DNA from: Micromonospora humi
GTDB taxonomy: Bacteria; Actinomycetota; Actinomycetes; Mycobacteriales; Micromonosporaceae
Direction of reading: 5' to 3'
Assembly (NCBI RefSeq): GCF_900090105.1
Contig: NZ_FMDM01000005.1
Span: 310,001 to 374,000 of the forward strand
DNA length: 64,000 nt
Of the stretch, positions 48,117-55,797 are shown one piece after another (position 1 is the stretch's first letter; every line of letters begins with the position of its first letter). The notes under the pieces were generated by a model. The model did not search any database. It was not told the origin of the DNA and saw only the letters and a program-made list of their open reading frames with translations. The position numbers and the translations under genes were made by a program.

Positions 48117-48482
48117 ATGAGCGGGAAGCGGGAACTGGACCAGGCGGTGCGGGCGCTCGACGACGCGGACACCCTGGCGTTCGGCGGGGTCGGGTTCGCG
48201 GGGCAGGTCCTGCCCGCGACCGAGGCGTACCGGGTGCTGGAGCAGGAGTTGCGCGAGCAGCCGGAGGCGGCCCGGAAGCGCGTCGAACGGCTGCTGAAGA
48301 AGGGCACGCCGGCCGGTAAGGCCTACGCGGCGACGCTGTTGGAGGCGGTCGACCCGGCCGCCGGGCGGGACGCCTGGGAGCGGCTGCGCGGCGACGACGG
48401 CGAGTTCACCACGTTCAGCGGCTGTGTGATGGGTCGGACGACGCTGGGCGAGTACGCCGCCGAGCGCCTCGCCGACGGCTGA
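48117..48482 (+). CDS. Conserved hypothetical protein, 121 residues
   Basis: I do not recognise the family. The soluble protein (MSGKRELDQAVRALDDADTL) is largely helical: a first part AFGGVGFAGQVLPATEAYRV, then a charged helix EQELREQPEAARKRVERLLK and KKGTPAGKAYAATLLEAVDP. The last part, FTTFSGCVMGRTTLGEYAAE, holds the only cysteine. Pairs of short helices of this kind occur in HEAT-like folds, but one protein of 121 residues is too short to decide. It starts directly after a G-rich tract with no clear ribosome site, and TGGGGTATGA surrounds the ATG. It is separated by about 95 bases from the operon that follows. Confidence 0.65.
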   Translation: MSGKRELDQAVRALDDADTLAFGGVGFAGQVLPATEAYRVLEQELREQPEAARKRVERLLKKGTPAGKAYAATLLEAVDPAAGRDAWERLRGDDGEFTTFSGCVMGRTTLGEYAAERLADG

Positions 48483-48575
48483 CCGTAGCTGATCACACAC
48501 TCAGCGAACAGCACTTCAGGCAAGGTGCGCGGGGTTGTTACCGTCTCCGCCGATGCACGTTGGGGGAGGCGAGTC

Positions 48576-49211
48576 GTGAACGGTTCGTTGGCGTACGTGG
48601 TGGCCACGCTGGGGTGTCTGCTCGGGGTGGCCGGTGTGGTGATCGCCGTGATCGCCCTGCGCAGGTCCCGGTCGGCGACACGTCCGAAGGCGGCGGCGCC
48701 CGGTGACCCGTTCCGGGACTCCGACGCGGACGCGTTGCGCGGCGACCCGCGCGCGCTCAAGCCCGGCGACATCGTCGAGATCCGCCAGGTCCCCTACACC
48801 GTGCGCGGCTCGGTGCACCTGGTCGAGGGCGGCTGGAGCTGGGCCGAGCACCTGCTCGACGACGCGGGCGGGGTGAAGCGCTGGCTCTCCGTCGAGGCGG
48901 AGCCGGACCTGGAGATGGTGCTCTGGGCCAGCGAGCCGGGGGCCACGATCACGCCGGGCGCCCCGACCCTGGAGATCGCCGGCCGGCGCTACAACTGGGA
49001 CGAGTCCGGCCAGGCCCGCTACACCGCCACCGAGGGCACCGGGCTCGACCCGCGCGGCACCATGCGCTACCACGACTACCAGGCGCCCGGCGGTGCCCGG
49101 CTGTCGTTCGAGGCGTACGGCGAGGCCGGCTGGGAGGTGAACCTCGGTGAGGAGCTGCGCCGCGCCGAGGTGATGATCTACCCGCAGGGCGGCCCGGACC
49201 AGGTGAAGTGA
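48576..49211 (+). CDS. DUF4178 domain protein with N-terminal membrane helix
   Basis: The 211-residue protein begins at a GTG with GGGGGAGG six bases upstream (VNGSLAYVVATLGCLLGVAG). One membrane helix (residues 5-28) is followed by a cytoplasmic DUF4178 domain: LKPGDIVEIRQVPYTVRGSV, GGWSWAEHLLDDAGGVKRWL, and RRYNWDESGQARYTATEGTG, closing with RLSFEAYGEAGWEVNLGEEL. The beta-rich domain often sits in stress operons with DUF350 proteins and SpeE-like enzymes, as here. Its biochemical role is unknown. It is first in a tightly coupled operon; the next gene starts four bases before its stop (GTGA). Confidence 0.85.
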   Translation: MNGSLAYVVATLGCLLGVAGVVIAVIALRRSRSATRPKAAAPGDPFRDSDADALRGDPRALKPGDIVEIRQVPYTVRGSVHLVEGGWSWAEHLLDDAGGVKRWLSVEAEPDLEMVLWASEPGATITPGAPTLEIAGRRYNWDESGQARYTATEGTGLDPRGTMRYHDYQAPGGARLSFEAYGEAGWEVNLGEELRRAEVMIYPQGGPDQVK

Positions 49212-49708
49212 GCGTGCTCGTCGCCCTTCGGACCCCGTACGTCGACAGCCGCGCCGCCGACCTGAGCCTGACCCTCGGCGGCCCGGAGCTGCCGGCGCTC
49301 GCCGTCCGCGACCTCGACCTGCCCGGCCGGCCACGGCTGCGGCTGCGCCTGCTCGGCGCCTCGCACCAGGTCGTCGCCGGCGCACTGACCGAAACGGTCG
49401 CCTGCCTGCCCGGCCGCCGGCCGCACCTGCCGGACACCCTGCACGACGCGACCGCCGGCTACCGCTTCACCGCCACCGTGCTCCGGCCGGCCGGCGACGG
49501 CCTGCGCACCCGGGTCGCGGCGCTCCGCGCCGAGCTGGCCGGCGACCCGTACGCGCTGGTCGGCGTGTTTCCCGGCGACGAGGACGCGGTCACCGCGCTC
49601 GCCGTCGCGCCCGACCCGCCGGACGGCGCGGTCGCGTGGCGCACCTGGCACGCCTACCCGCAGACCAACGAGCTGGTCCTGACCGAGACGGTGGTGGAGG
49701 AGCTGTGA
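49208..49708 (+). CDS. DUF2617 family protein
   Basis: The 166-residue protein starts at GTG 49208, overlapping the DUF4178 stop. It matches DUF2617 in ALRTPYVDSRAADLSLTLGG, LRLLGASHQVVAGALTETVA, RVAALRAELAGDPYALVGVF and VAWRTWHAYPQTNELVLTET, the last being the family hallmark. It is a soluble cytoplasmic protein; no member has an assigned activity. The conserved SHQV and TWHAYPQT histidines may be functional. Tight overlap on both sides suggests equal amounts of this protein and its neighbours. Confidence 0.85.
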   Translation: MSVLVALRTPYVDSRAADLSLTLGGPELPALAVRDLDLPGRPRLRLRLLGASHQVVAGALTETVACLPGRRPHLPDTLHDATAGYRFTATVLRPAGDGLRTRVAALRAELAGDPYALVGVFPGDEDAVTALAVAPDPPDGAVAWRTWHAYPQTNELVLTETVVEEL

Positions 49709-50130
49709 CGTACCGACGGTGGTTCGTGGTGGGCGTGGCGGTCGCCGTCGTCGGCGCCCTGGTCGCCGCCTTCGCGATCTTCTACGGCAACTTCTCGCCC
49801 CGCGGCTACGTGCAGGACCACTTCTCCCGGGCGTCCGGGCGGGACATCGGCTCGCAGGCGATCGCGTACACCTCGAACAAGTCGCCCAGCCAGGTGTCGA
49901 AGGAGATCACCGACACCTGGCAGCCGGCCGACCAGTACGTCGACGGCAGCGGCGTCTACCTGCGCTACGACGACGACTCGGTGGTGATCCTCCCGCTCGC
50001 GGTCGGCTCGGTGATCCTGCTGGAGCGGATGAGAACCGCGTATCCCCGGTACCACGGCGTCGTCGGCAACAGCTGGGGCTGGGGCCGAGGCAGCACCGTC
50101 CGGGGCGGCGGCCCCGGCGCCGGCAAGTAG
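49705..50130 (+). CDS. DUF4247 membrane-anchored protein
   Basis: The 141-residue protein starts at a GTG overlapping the DUF2617 stop. It has an N-terminal membrane helix (WFVVGVAVAVVGALVAAFAI) and an outside domain of about 90 residues with YVQDHFSRASGRDIGSQAIA, YTSNKSPSQVSKEITDTWQP, and YLRYDDDSVVILPLAVGSVI, which is the DUF4247 pattern. It ends in a Gly-rich tail with GNSWGWGRGSTVRGGG. It probably faces the periplasm or wall. The next gene begins 33 bases later. Confidence 0.84.
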   Translation: MTYRRWFVVGVAVAVVGALVAAFAIFYGNFSPRGYVQDHFSRASGRDIGSQAIAYTSNKSPSQVSKEITDTWQPADQYVDGSGVYLRYDDDSVVILPLAVGSVILLERMRTAYPRYHGVVGNSWGWGRGSTVRGGGPGAGK

Positions 50131-50163
50131 CCCGTCCGACCCCCTCACCCTGGAGTAGTCCCT

Positions 50164-50586
50164 GTGGAGCATCTCGTCACCGACCTGCTGGTCACCCTCG
50201 CCTACGGCGTGGTCGGCGTGGTCCTGATGGCCGTCGGTTACCTGCTGGTCGACCTGGCCACCCCCGGCAAGCTCCACGAGCTGATCTGGGTCGAACGCAA
50301 CCGCAACGCCACGCTGCTGCTCGCCTCCAACCTGCTCGGCGTCGGCACCGTGGTGGTCGCCGCGATCGTGGCCAGCGACGACGACTTCGCGCTCGGGCTG
50401 GTCGGCGCCGCGGCGTACGGGATCCTCGGTCTGGTGATCATGGCGGCGGCGTTCGTGCTGCTCGACGTGGCCACCCCCGGCAAGCTCGGCGAGCTGCTGG
50501 TCGACCCGGAGCCGCACCCGGCGGTCTGGATCTCCGCCACCGTGCACGTCGCCACCGGCGCGATCATCGCCGCCGCGATCAGCTGA
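50164..50586 (+). CDS. DUF350 membrane protein
   Basis: The 140-residue protein has four membrane helices arranged as two similar halves: LVTLAYGVVGVVLMAVGYLL with VDLATPGKLHELIWV, and GAAAYGILGLVIMAAAFVLL with LDVATPGKLGELLVD. This internal duplication and the DLATPGKL/DVATPGKL motif define DUF350 (YjfL-like). Its role is unknown, but relatives often occur next to polyamine-related enzymes and PspA-like proteins. It starts at a GTG after CTGGAG and shares its stop with the next ATG. Confidence 0.88.
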   Translation: MEHLVTDLLVTLAYGVVGVVLMAVGYLLVDLATPGKLHELIWVERNRNATLLLASNLLGVGTVVVAAIVASDDDFALGLVGAAAYGILGLVIMAAAFVLLDVATPGKLGELLVDPEPHPAVWISATVHVATGAIIAAAIS

Positions 50587-51419
50587 TGACCGGACCGGCC
50601 GCCGCCGCGAAGGCGAAGGACAAACGGAGTACGGCGGTGGTCTGGACCGTCGTGCTCGGGCTGTTCGTCGGCGTGCCCTGCGCCATCGGGATCGTCAACG
50701 GGGGCGAGAGCACCGACGTGTCCGCGCCGACGACCGAGCAGCGCACCGCCACCGTGCCGCTGCTGGCGTCCGCGTTCGAGGCCCAGGGCGTCTGCTACGG
50801 CTGGCGGCTCTACGACTGGAGCACCGAGATCAGCGTCGGCTCCAACCTGGGCGACGGCACGTCGGTGCGGGACGACCCGCGCTGCCCGCGCTGGATCGAG
50901 GTCTCCGCCGCCGTCCGTTACACCTCCTCCAGCAGCGAGTCGCAGGACTCGGCGAGCATCGGCGTCGACGGTTCCCCCGACATCGAGCGGGCCGACCTCT
51001 ACCCGATCGCCTCCGGGCTGGGCCGGTTCGGGCTGGACGCGGACGCGTTCGTCGACGAACCCGGCTGGGCGATCACCCGGGCGACCACCGTGCTGCCGCT
51101 GCTCGCCGCCGAGGTCGGCCTGGCCGATCCGGCACCCACCGCCGCGACCCCGGCGTCGTCCGGCACGCCGGCCCCGCTGCCGAGCGCCGGCAACGACCTG
51201 CTGCGGGACCGCTGGGGCTGGCTGCTCACCGCCGCCGTCCTGCTGCTGGTCGCCGCGCTGTTCATCACGGTGGGCGTGCGGCAGCGCCGCCGGGCGACCG
51301 CTCCGGGTCGCGGCACGGCGGCGGGCGCGCCGAGCGGGAGCGGTCGGCAGCCTCGGGGACCGGTGACCGCGCAGCGCCCCGGGGCGGGCGTCGCCGGGCG
51401 TACCCGGGAGGGAGCGTGA
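50586..51419 (+). CDS. Membrane protein of unknown function in the DUF350 operon
   Basis: The 277-residue protein has a membrane helix at each end (VVWTVVLGLFVGVPCAIGIV, residues 18-37, and WLLTAAVLLLVAALFITVGV, residues 213-232) around an outside domain. That domain has two cysteines in FEAQGVCYGWRLYDWS and VRDDPRCPRWIEVSAAV, probably disulfide-bonded, then a Ser-rich loop. The cytoplasmic tail is basic and Pro-rich. I do not recognise a named family. Its ATG overlaps the DUF350 stop, and its stop overlaps the SpeE-like start, so it is an integral part of this operon. Confidence 0.78.
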   Translation: MTGPAAAAKAKDKRSTAVVWTVVLGLFVGVPCAIGIVNGGESTDVSAPTTEQRTATVPLLASAFEAQGVCYGWRLYDWSTEISVGSNLGDGTSVRDDPRCPRWIEVSAAVRYTSSSSESQDSASIGVDGSPDIERADLYPIASGLGRFGLDADAFVDEPGWAITRATTVLPLLAAEVGLADPAPTAATPASSGTPAPLPSAGNDLLRDRWGWLLTAAVLLLVAALFITVGVRQRRRATAPGRGTAAGAPSGSGRQPRGPVTAQRPGAGVAGRTREGA

Positions 51420-52984
51420 CCGTCGACGCGCCCGCGCGGCCGCGGTGGCGCGCGGCCCGCGCGGCGGTCCTGCTAGCGGTCTTCGTCTGCGCGGCCTGCG
51501 GCCTGGTGTACGAGCTGGCGCTGGTCGCGCTCGGCAGCTACCTGATCGGCGACGCGGTCGGCCAGGCGTCGATCGTGCTCGGCGTGATGGTCTTCGCGAT
51601 GGGCGTCGGCGCGCTGGTGGCGAAGCCGTTGCAGTCCCGGGCGGCGGCCGCGTTCGCCGCGATCGAGCTGACCCTGGCGCTGCTCGGTGGCCTCTCCGTG
51701 CTCGGGCTCTACGCGGCGTTCGCCTGGCTCGACCTCTACGGCCCGGCGCTGGTCGGCACCGCGTTCGTGCTCGGGCTGCTGATCGGCGCGGAGATCCCGC
51801 TGCTCATGGTGATGCTGCAACGCATCCGGGAGCAGTCCGCCGGCAGCGCGGTGGCCGACCTGTTCGCCGCCGACTACGTGGGCGCGCTGCTCGGCGGGCT
51901 GGCCTTCCCGTTCCTGCTGATGCCGGTCTTCGGCCAGCTCAAGGGCGCGCTCGTGGTCGGCGCGGTGAACGCGGTCGCCGGCGTCGCGCTGGTCCTCACC
52001 GTGTTCCGCGACGAACTCGGCCGCCGGGCGCGGGTCGGCCTCTGCGCCGGCTCCGTCGTGGTCGGGCTCCTGCTGGGGTACGCGTGGGTCACCGCCGGAG
52101 ACTTCGAGGTGACCGCCCGCCAGCAGCTCTACCGCGACCCGGTGGTGCACGCCGAGCGCAGCCGCTACCAGGAGATCGTGCTGACCCGGTCGGTGCGGGA
52201 GGTCGGCCACGCCGACACCGACCTGCGGCTGTTCCTCAACGGCGACCTCCAGTTCAGCTCCGTCGACGAGTACCGCTACCACGAGGCGCTGGTGCACCCG
52301 GCGATGCGCGGGCCGCACGGCGACGTGCTGGTGCTCGGCGCCGGTGACGGGCTGGCCGCGCGGGAGATCCTCAAGTACCCGGACGTGCGGTCGGTGACGC
52401 TCGTCGACCTCGACCCGGCCGTGGTGTCGCTGGCCCGCAGCGAGCCGCAACTGCGCGACCTGAACCGCCGGTCGCTCACCGACCCCCGGGTGCGGGTGCT
52501 CAACCTGGACGCGTTCGGCTGGCTGCGGACCGCCACGCAACGCTTCGACGTGGTGATCGCCGACCTGCCCGACCCGGACGAGACGGCCACCGCGAAGCTC
52601 TACACCGTCGAGTTCTACTCGCTGGTCCGCCCGGTGCTGGCCCCCGGCGGCCGGCTCGTCGTGCAGTCCGGGTCGCCCTACTTCGCGCCCCGGTCGTACT
52701 GGTCGATCGAACGGTCGGTGCGGGAGGCGGGCTTCGCCACCGTGCCTTACCACGTCGACGTGCCGAGCTTCGGCGACTGGGGCTTCGTGCTCGCCGCGCC
52801 CGGTGGCACCGCCCCCGAGCTGGCGCTGCCGGCCGACGTGCCGCCGCTGCGCTTCCTCACCCCGGCGGTGCTCGCCGCCGCCGCCACGTTCCCCGCCGAC
52901 CGGGGCCGGGTCGACGTGCCGGCCTCGACGTTGTTGCAGCCCAGGGTGCTGGAGTACGCCCGCGAGGAGTGGCGCGGCTACTAG
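51416..52984 (+). CDS. Membrane-bound spermidine synthase-like aminopropyltransferase
   Basis: The 522-residue protein has two halves. The first 215 residues form six or seven membrane helices (VLLAVFVCAACGLVYELALV onward), and the second is a spermidine-synthase fold: RYQEIVLTRSVREVGHADTD, LRLFLNGDLQFSSVDEYRYH, VLVLGAGDGLAAREILKYPD (about 303), and VVIADLPDPDETATAKLYTV with the catalytic-type aspartate near 381. Soluble SpeE transfers aminopropyl from decarboxylated SAM to putrescine. For membrane-bound forms the acceptor is unproven and could be a lipid-linked or surface amine. No speD gene is in the window. The GTG at 51416 overlaps the upstream stop. Confidence 0.88.
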   Translation: MTVDAPARPRWRAARAAVLLAVFVCAACGLVYELALVALGSYLIGDAVGQASIVLGVMVFAMGVGALVAKPLQSRAAAAFAAIELTLALLGGLSVLGLYAAFAWLDLYGPALVGTAFVLGLLIGAEIPLLMVMLQRIREQSAGSAVADLFAADYVGALLGGLAFPFLLMPVFGQLKGALVVGAVNAVAGVALVLTVFRDELGRRARVGLCAGSVVVGLLLGYAWVTAGDFEVTARQQLYRDPVVHAERSRYQEIVLTRSVREVGHADTDLRLFLNGDLQFSSVDEYRYHEALVHPAMRGPHGDVLVLGAGDGLAAREILKYPDVRSVTLVDLDPAVVSLARSEPQLRDLNRRSLTDPRVRVLNLDAFGWLRTATQRFDVVIADLPDPDETATAKLYTVEFYSLVRPVLAPGGRLVVQSGSPYFAPRSYWSIERSVREAGFATVPYHVDVPSFGDWGFVLAAPGGTAPELALPADVPPLRFLTPAVLAAAATFPADRGRVDVPASTLLQPRVLEYAREEWRGY

Positions 52985-52994
52985 GTTTCGGGGC

Positions 52995-54023
52995 ATGCGG
53001 TCACACCACCGGCTGGCCCGTCGGCTGCCGACCCGGGCGATCGACGCGGCCGCGTACCTCCAGGCGTTCGTGCTGTCCGGCGTGGTCACCGTGCTGGCCG
53101 TACGGGCGTACCTCCAGGCCACGAACTACCCGCAGCTCGGCGGCGGTGGGCTGCACATCGCGCACGTGCTCTGGGGTGGCCTGTTGCTCGTCGTCGGCCT
53201 GGGGATCGCGCTGGTCTTCCTCGGCGGCGGCCCGCGCACCGCCGGGGCGGTGGTCGGCGGCGTCGGGTTCGGGCTCTTCATCGACGAGGTGGGCAAGTTC
53301 GTCACCGCCCGCACCGACTACTTCTACGCCCCGGCCGCCGCCATCATCTACGTCGCGTTCGCCCTGCTGGTCCTGCTCACCCAGGCGGTACGCGGACGCA
53401 CCGGCCGGTCCCGGCTGACCCCGCCCGAACGCACCGCCAACGCGCTGGACGTGGTGCTCAGCGGACTGCCCGGCGGGCTGACCGACCGGCGTCGCGCCGC
53501 CGTGCTGCGCCTCGTGCGGGGCACCGGGCCGGCCACCGAGGCGGCGGTCGCCCAGTTGCTCGACGCGGTGCCCCGCCGGGAACCACCGCCGGTGCGGTTC
53601 TGGCAGCGCGGCGTCGAGTGGGCCCGGCGACTCGCCGCCTGGGCGGTCGACCAACGCTGGCTGGTCTGGCCGGTGGTGGTCTGGCTGGTGGCGGAGCCGG
53701 TGGTGACCGTGGTGGCGGTGATCCTCGACGGCGTGACGGGCGCGCTGGACCAGGAGCGGGAATGGGGCGCGGTGCTCGGCGTCAGCGCCACCGCGCTGGT
53801 CACCGCCGTGCTGAGCCTGCGGGCGGCCTGGCTGCTGCGTCGCGACCGGACGCAGGCGTTCCGGCTGTTCAAGCTGGCACTGCTGGTCGACCTGCTGTTC
53901 GGGCAGGTCTTCAACTTCACGGTCAACCAGTTCGGCGCGGTCTTCGCGGTCGCGCTGGACCTGGCGCTGCTCGGCGTGGTCACCGCCGAGCACCGGCGGC
54001 TGCGCCGCGCCGCCGACCGCTGA
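52995..54023 (+). CDS. Multi-pass membrane protein of unknown function
   Basis: The 342-residue protein has about seven hydrophobic helices. The first region carries an intact-looking motif, GLHIAHVLWGGLLLVVGLGI followed by FGLFIDEVGKFVTARTDYFY, with charged and aromatic residues inside or next to helices as in a channel or enzyme. A soluble loop (RTANALDVVLSGLPGGLTDR) links it to the C-terminal helices (WLVWPVVVWLVAEPVVTVVA). I know this as a recurring actinobacterial membrane protein without a named function. It begins ten bases after the SpeE-like stop and is probably the last gene of that operon. Confidence 0.75.
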   Translation: MRSHHRLARRLPTRAIDAAAYLQAFVLSGVVTVLAVRAYLQATNYPQLGGGGLHIAHVLWGGLLLVVGLGIALVFLGGGPRTAGAVVGGVGFGLFIDEVGKFVTARTDYFYAPAAAIIYVAFALLVLLTQAVRGRTGRSRLTPPERTANALDVVLSGLPGGLTDRRRAAVLRLVRGTGPATEAAVAQLLDAVPRREPPPVRFWQRGVEWARRLAAWAVDQRWLVWPVVVWLVAEPVVTVVAVILDGVTGALDQEREWGAVLGVSATALVTAVLSLRAAWLLRRDRTQAFRLFKLALLVDLLFGQVFNFTVNQFGAVFAVALDLALLGVVTAEHRRLRRAADR

Positions 54024-54090
54024 GCCCTTCTACCGTGCCCACCTGGTCCGACATCGCTACGGTGGTCATCTGATCCAGGGAGGGAGAATC

Positions 54091-54885
54091 ATGGTCGATG
54101 CTCCGGGCACCACGCCCCGCGCGCGTCCCAGTGTGGTGACGCTTTCCAGTTGGCTGCTCATTCTCGTCGCCGTCATCCAGGTGCTGAACCTGATCGTGAC
54201 GCTGGCCGTCATCGGCAAGATCCGCGACGTGCTCAAGGACGCGTACGCCGGCACGTCGGCCGAGTCGGCAGGTGACCTCGCGTACGCCTTCACCATCGGC
54301 TCGTCGGTGCTGACGCTGCTGCTCGCGATCGGTCTGGTCGTGCTCGCGCTGCTGAACAACCGGGGGCGCAACGTCTCCCGGATCATCACCTGGGTGGTGG
54401 GCGGGATCCTGCTCTGCTGCACCGGTGGCAGCCTGCTCAACGGCGTCTCCGGCGGCATGATGGGCGGCGGCGGCAACGCCAACGGTGACCTGCCCAGCAC
54501 GCAGGAGATCCAGCGCCGGCTGGAGGACGCGCTGCCGTCCTGGTACGCCCCGGTCAGCCTGCTGCTCGGCATCGTCGCGCTGCTCGCCCTGCTGGGCGCG
54601 CTGATCCTGCTGGCGCTGCCGAAGGCGAACGAGTTCTTCCGCAAGCCGAAGGCGGCCTGGGAGCCGCCGGTCCCGGGTGGCGCCTACCCGGCGTACCCGT
54701 CGACCCCGGGCCAGTCCGCCGAGCCGGGTTACCCGTCGACCCCGGGCCAGTCGGGCGACCCGGCGTACCCGTCGACGCCGGGGCAGCCGACCACGCCGCC
54801 GGCGACGCCCGGTGACCAGCCGCCGGCCGGTCCGACCGGTCAGCCGGGCGAGCGGCGCGACCCGGAGCCGCCACCCGGAAGTTGA
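54091..54885 (+). CDS. Four-helix membrane protein with Pro-rich tail, paralogue 1
   Basis: The 264-residue protein has four membrane helices (SWLLILVAVIQVLNLIVTLA, SSVLTLLLAIGLVVLALLNN, RIITWVVGGILLCCTGGSLL and SLLLGIVALLALLGALILLA) and a cytoplasmic Pro/Gly/Tyr tail with three YPSTPGQ units. The extracellular loop between helices 3 and 4 carries Gly-rich MMGGGGNANGDLPS. The Cys pair in LLCCTGG recurs in the next protein (LLCGCCGLAV). No function is known. GGGAGGGAG precedes the ATG. The gene downstream, paralogous in layout, starts 72 bases away after a hairpin. Confidence 0.75.
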   Translation: MVDAPGTTPRARPSVVTLSSWLLILVAVIQVLNLIVTLAVIGKIRDVLKDAYAGTSAESAGDLAYAFTIGSSVLTLLLAIGLVVLALLNNRGRNVSRIITWVVGGILLCCTGGSLLNGVSGGMMGGGGNANGDLPSTQEIQRRLEDALPSWYAPVSLLLGIVALLALLGALILLALPKANEFFRKPKAAWEPPVPGGAYPAYPSTPGQSAEPGYPSTPGQSGDPAYPSTPGQPTTPPATPGDQPPAGPTGQPGERRDPEPPPGS

Positions 54886-54909
54886 CGCCCGGATAACAGC
54901 GACGCCGAC

Positions 54910-54953
54910 GATCCCTCCGAGTAGGTTGCTTCCCAACGCCTACCGGAGGGATC
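54910..54953 (+). promoter_or_regulatory. Hairpin that hides the ribosome site of the next gene
   Basis: GATCCCTCCG-GTAGG (54910-54925, one bulged A) pairs with CCTACCGGAGGGATC (54939-54953) around a 13-base loop. The GGAGGG ribosome site of the GTG at 54958 lies wholly in the right arm. It could act as a terminator, attenuator or translational switch. Confidence 0.65.
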
Positions 54954-54957
54954 CGTC

Positions 54958-55797
54958 GTGTCGTACCCCGATCGGGCCGCGCCCCGCCGGCCGGCCACGG
55001 TCGTCGCGGCGGTGGCGGTGCTGCTGCTGATGGCGGTCGGCGCCGTGGCGTACGCGGCGACGAACCTGGCGGTGGCCGGCGGCACGGTCGAGAGGTTCCG
55101 GGCCGCCGCGGCGGAAACCGACGCGGGCGGCGGCGACGTCGACCGGGTGGCCGGCCTGCTGCGCGGTTCGACAGTGCTGGCCGCCGTGCTCGGCGTGCTG
55201 GCCGCAGCGCTGCTGGTCGGGCTCGCGCTCGGTCTGTTCGCGGGTCGCCCCGGCGCGCGGGTGGCCACCTGGGTGGTCGCCGGGCTGGGCCTGCTCTGCG
55301 GTTGCTGCGGTCTCGCGGTGCTGGTCGGGCAGCGGGCCGCCCCGCTGCGGCTCGGCGCCGACGACCGGGTCACCGCCGACCTGCTGGGGCTGGCCGGCGA
55401 CGCGTACCCGGCGTGGTGGATCCCGGTGAACGCGGCACTGTCGGTGGCGCAGATCCTCGGCTACCTGGTGGTGGCCGCGCTGCTCACGTTGCCCTCGGCC
55501 AACCACTTCCTGCACCGCCACCGGCCCTCGGCGGGTCGGCCGCCCGGTCCGCCGACCGGCTACGGCGCGACCGCGTCCGGCGCTCCCGTGGCCGGGCCGA
55601 CGCCCTGGGGCCCGCCGCCCGGCCTGACCTCGCCGTCGGCGCCACCGGCGTCCGCTCCGCCGCCCGCGTCCACCCCGCCCGCGCCACCGCCACCCCCGTC
55701 CGCGCGGCCGTCCACCACGTCCGCGCCGCCGCCCCCGTCCACGCCGGCCGCGCCGCCGCCGGCCGGGCCGCCGTCACCTCCGGAGGACCGCGCATGA
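54958..55797 (+). CDS. Four-helix membrane protein with Pro-rich tail, paralogue 2
   Basis: The 279-residue protein starts at GTG 54958 with GGAGGG seven bases upstream, inside a hairpin. It has four membrane helices (VVAAVAVLLLMAVGAVAYAA, VLAAVLGVLAAALLVGLALG, VATWVVAGLGLLCGCCGLAV and ILGYLVVAALLTLPSANHFL), matching the order and spacing of the upstream protein, and a C-terminal tail of almost pure Pro, Ala, Ser and Thr after residue 190. The shared LPxANxFxxR junction after helix 4 supports common ancestry. The function is unknown. Its stop overlaps the start of the SDR gene. Confidence 0.75.
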   Translation: MSYPDRAAPRRPATVVAAVAVLLLMAVGAVAYAATNLAVAGGTVERFRAAAAETDAGGGDVDRVAGLLRGSTVLAAVLGVLAAALLVGLALGLFAGRPGARVATWVVAGLGLLCGCCGLAVLVGQRAAPLRLGADDRVTADLLGLAGDAYPAWWIPVNAALSVAQILGYLVVAALLTLPSANHFLHRHRPSAGRPPGPPTGYGATASGAPVAGPTPWGPPPGLTSPSAPPASAPPPASTPPAPPPPPSARPSTTSAPPPPSTPAAPPPAGPPSPPEDRA

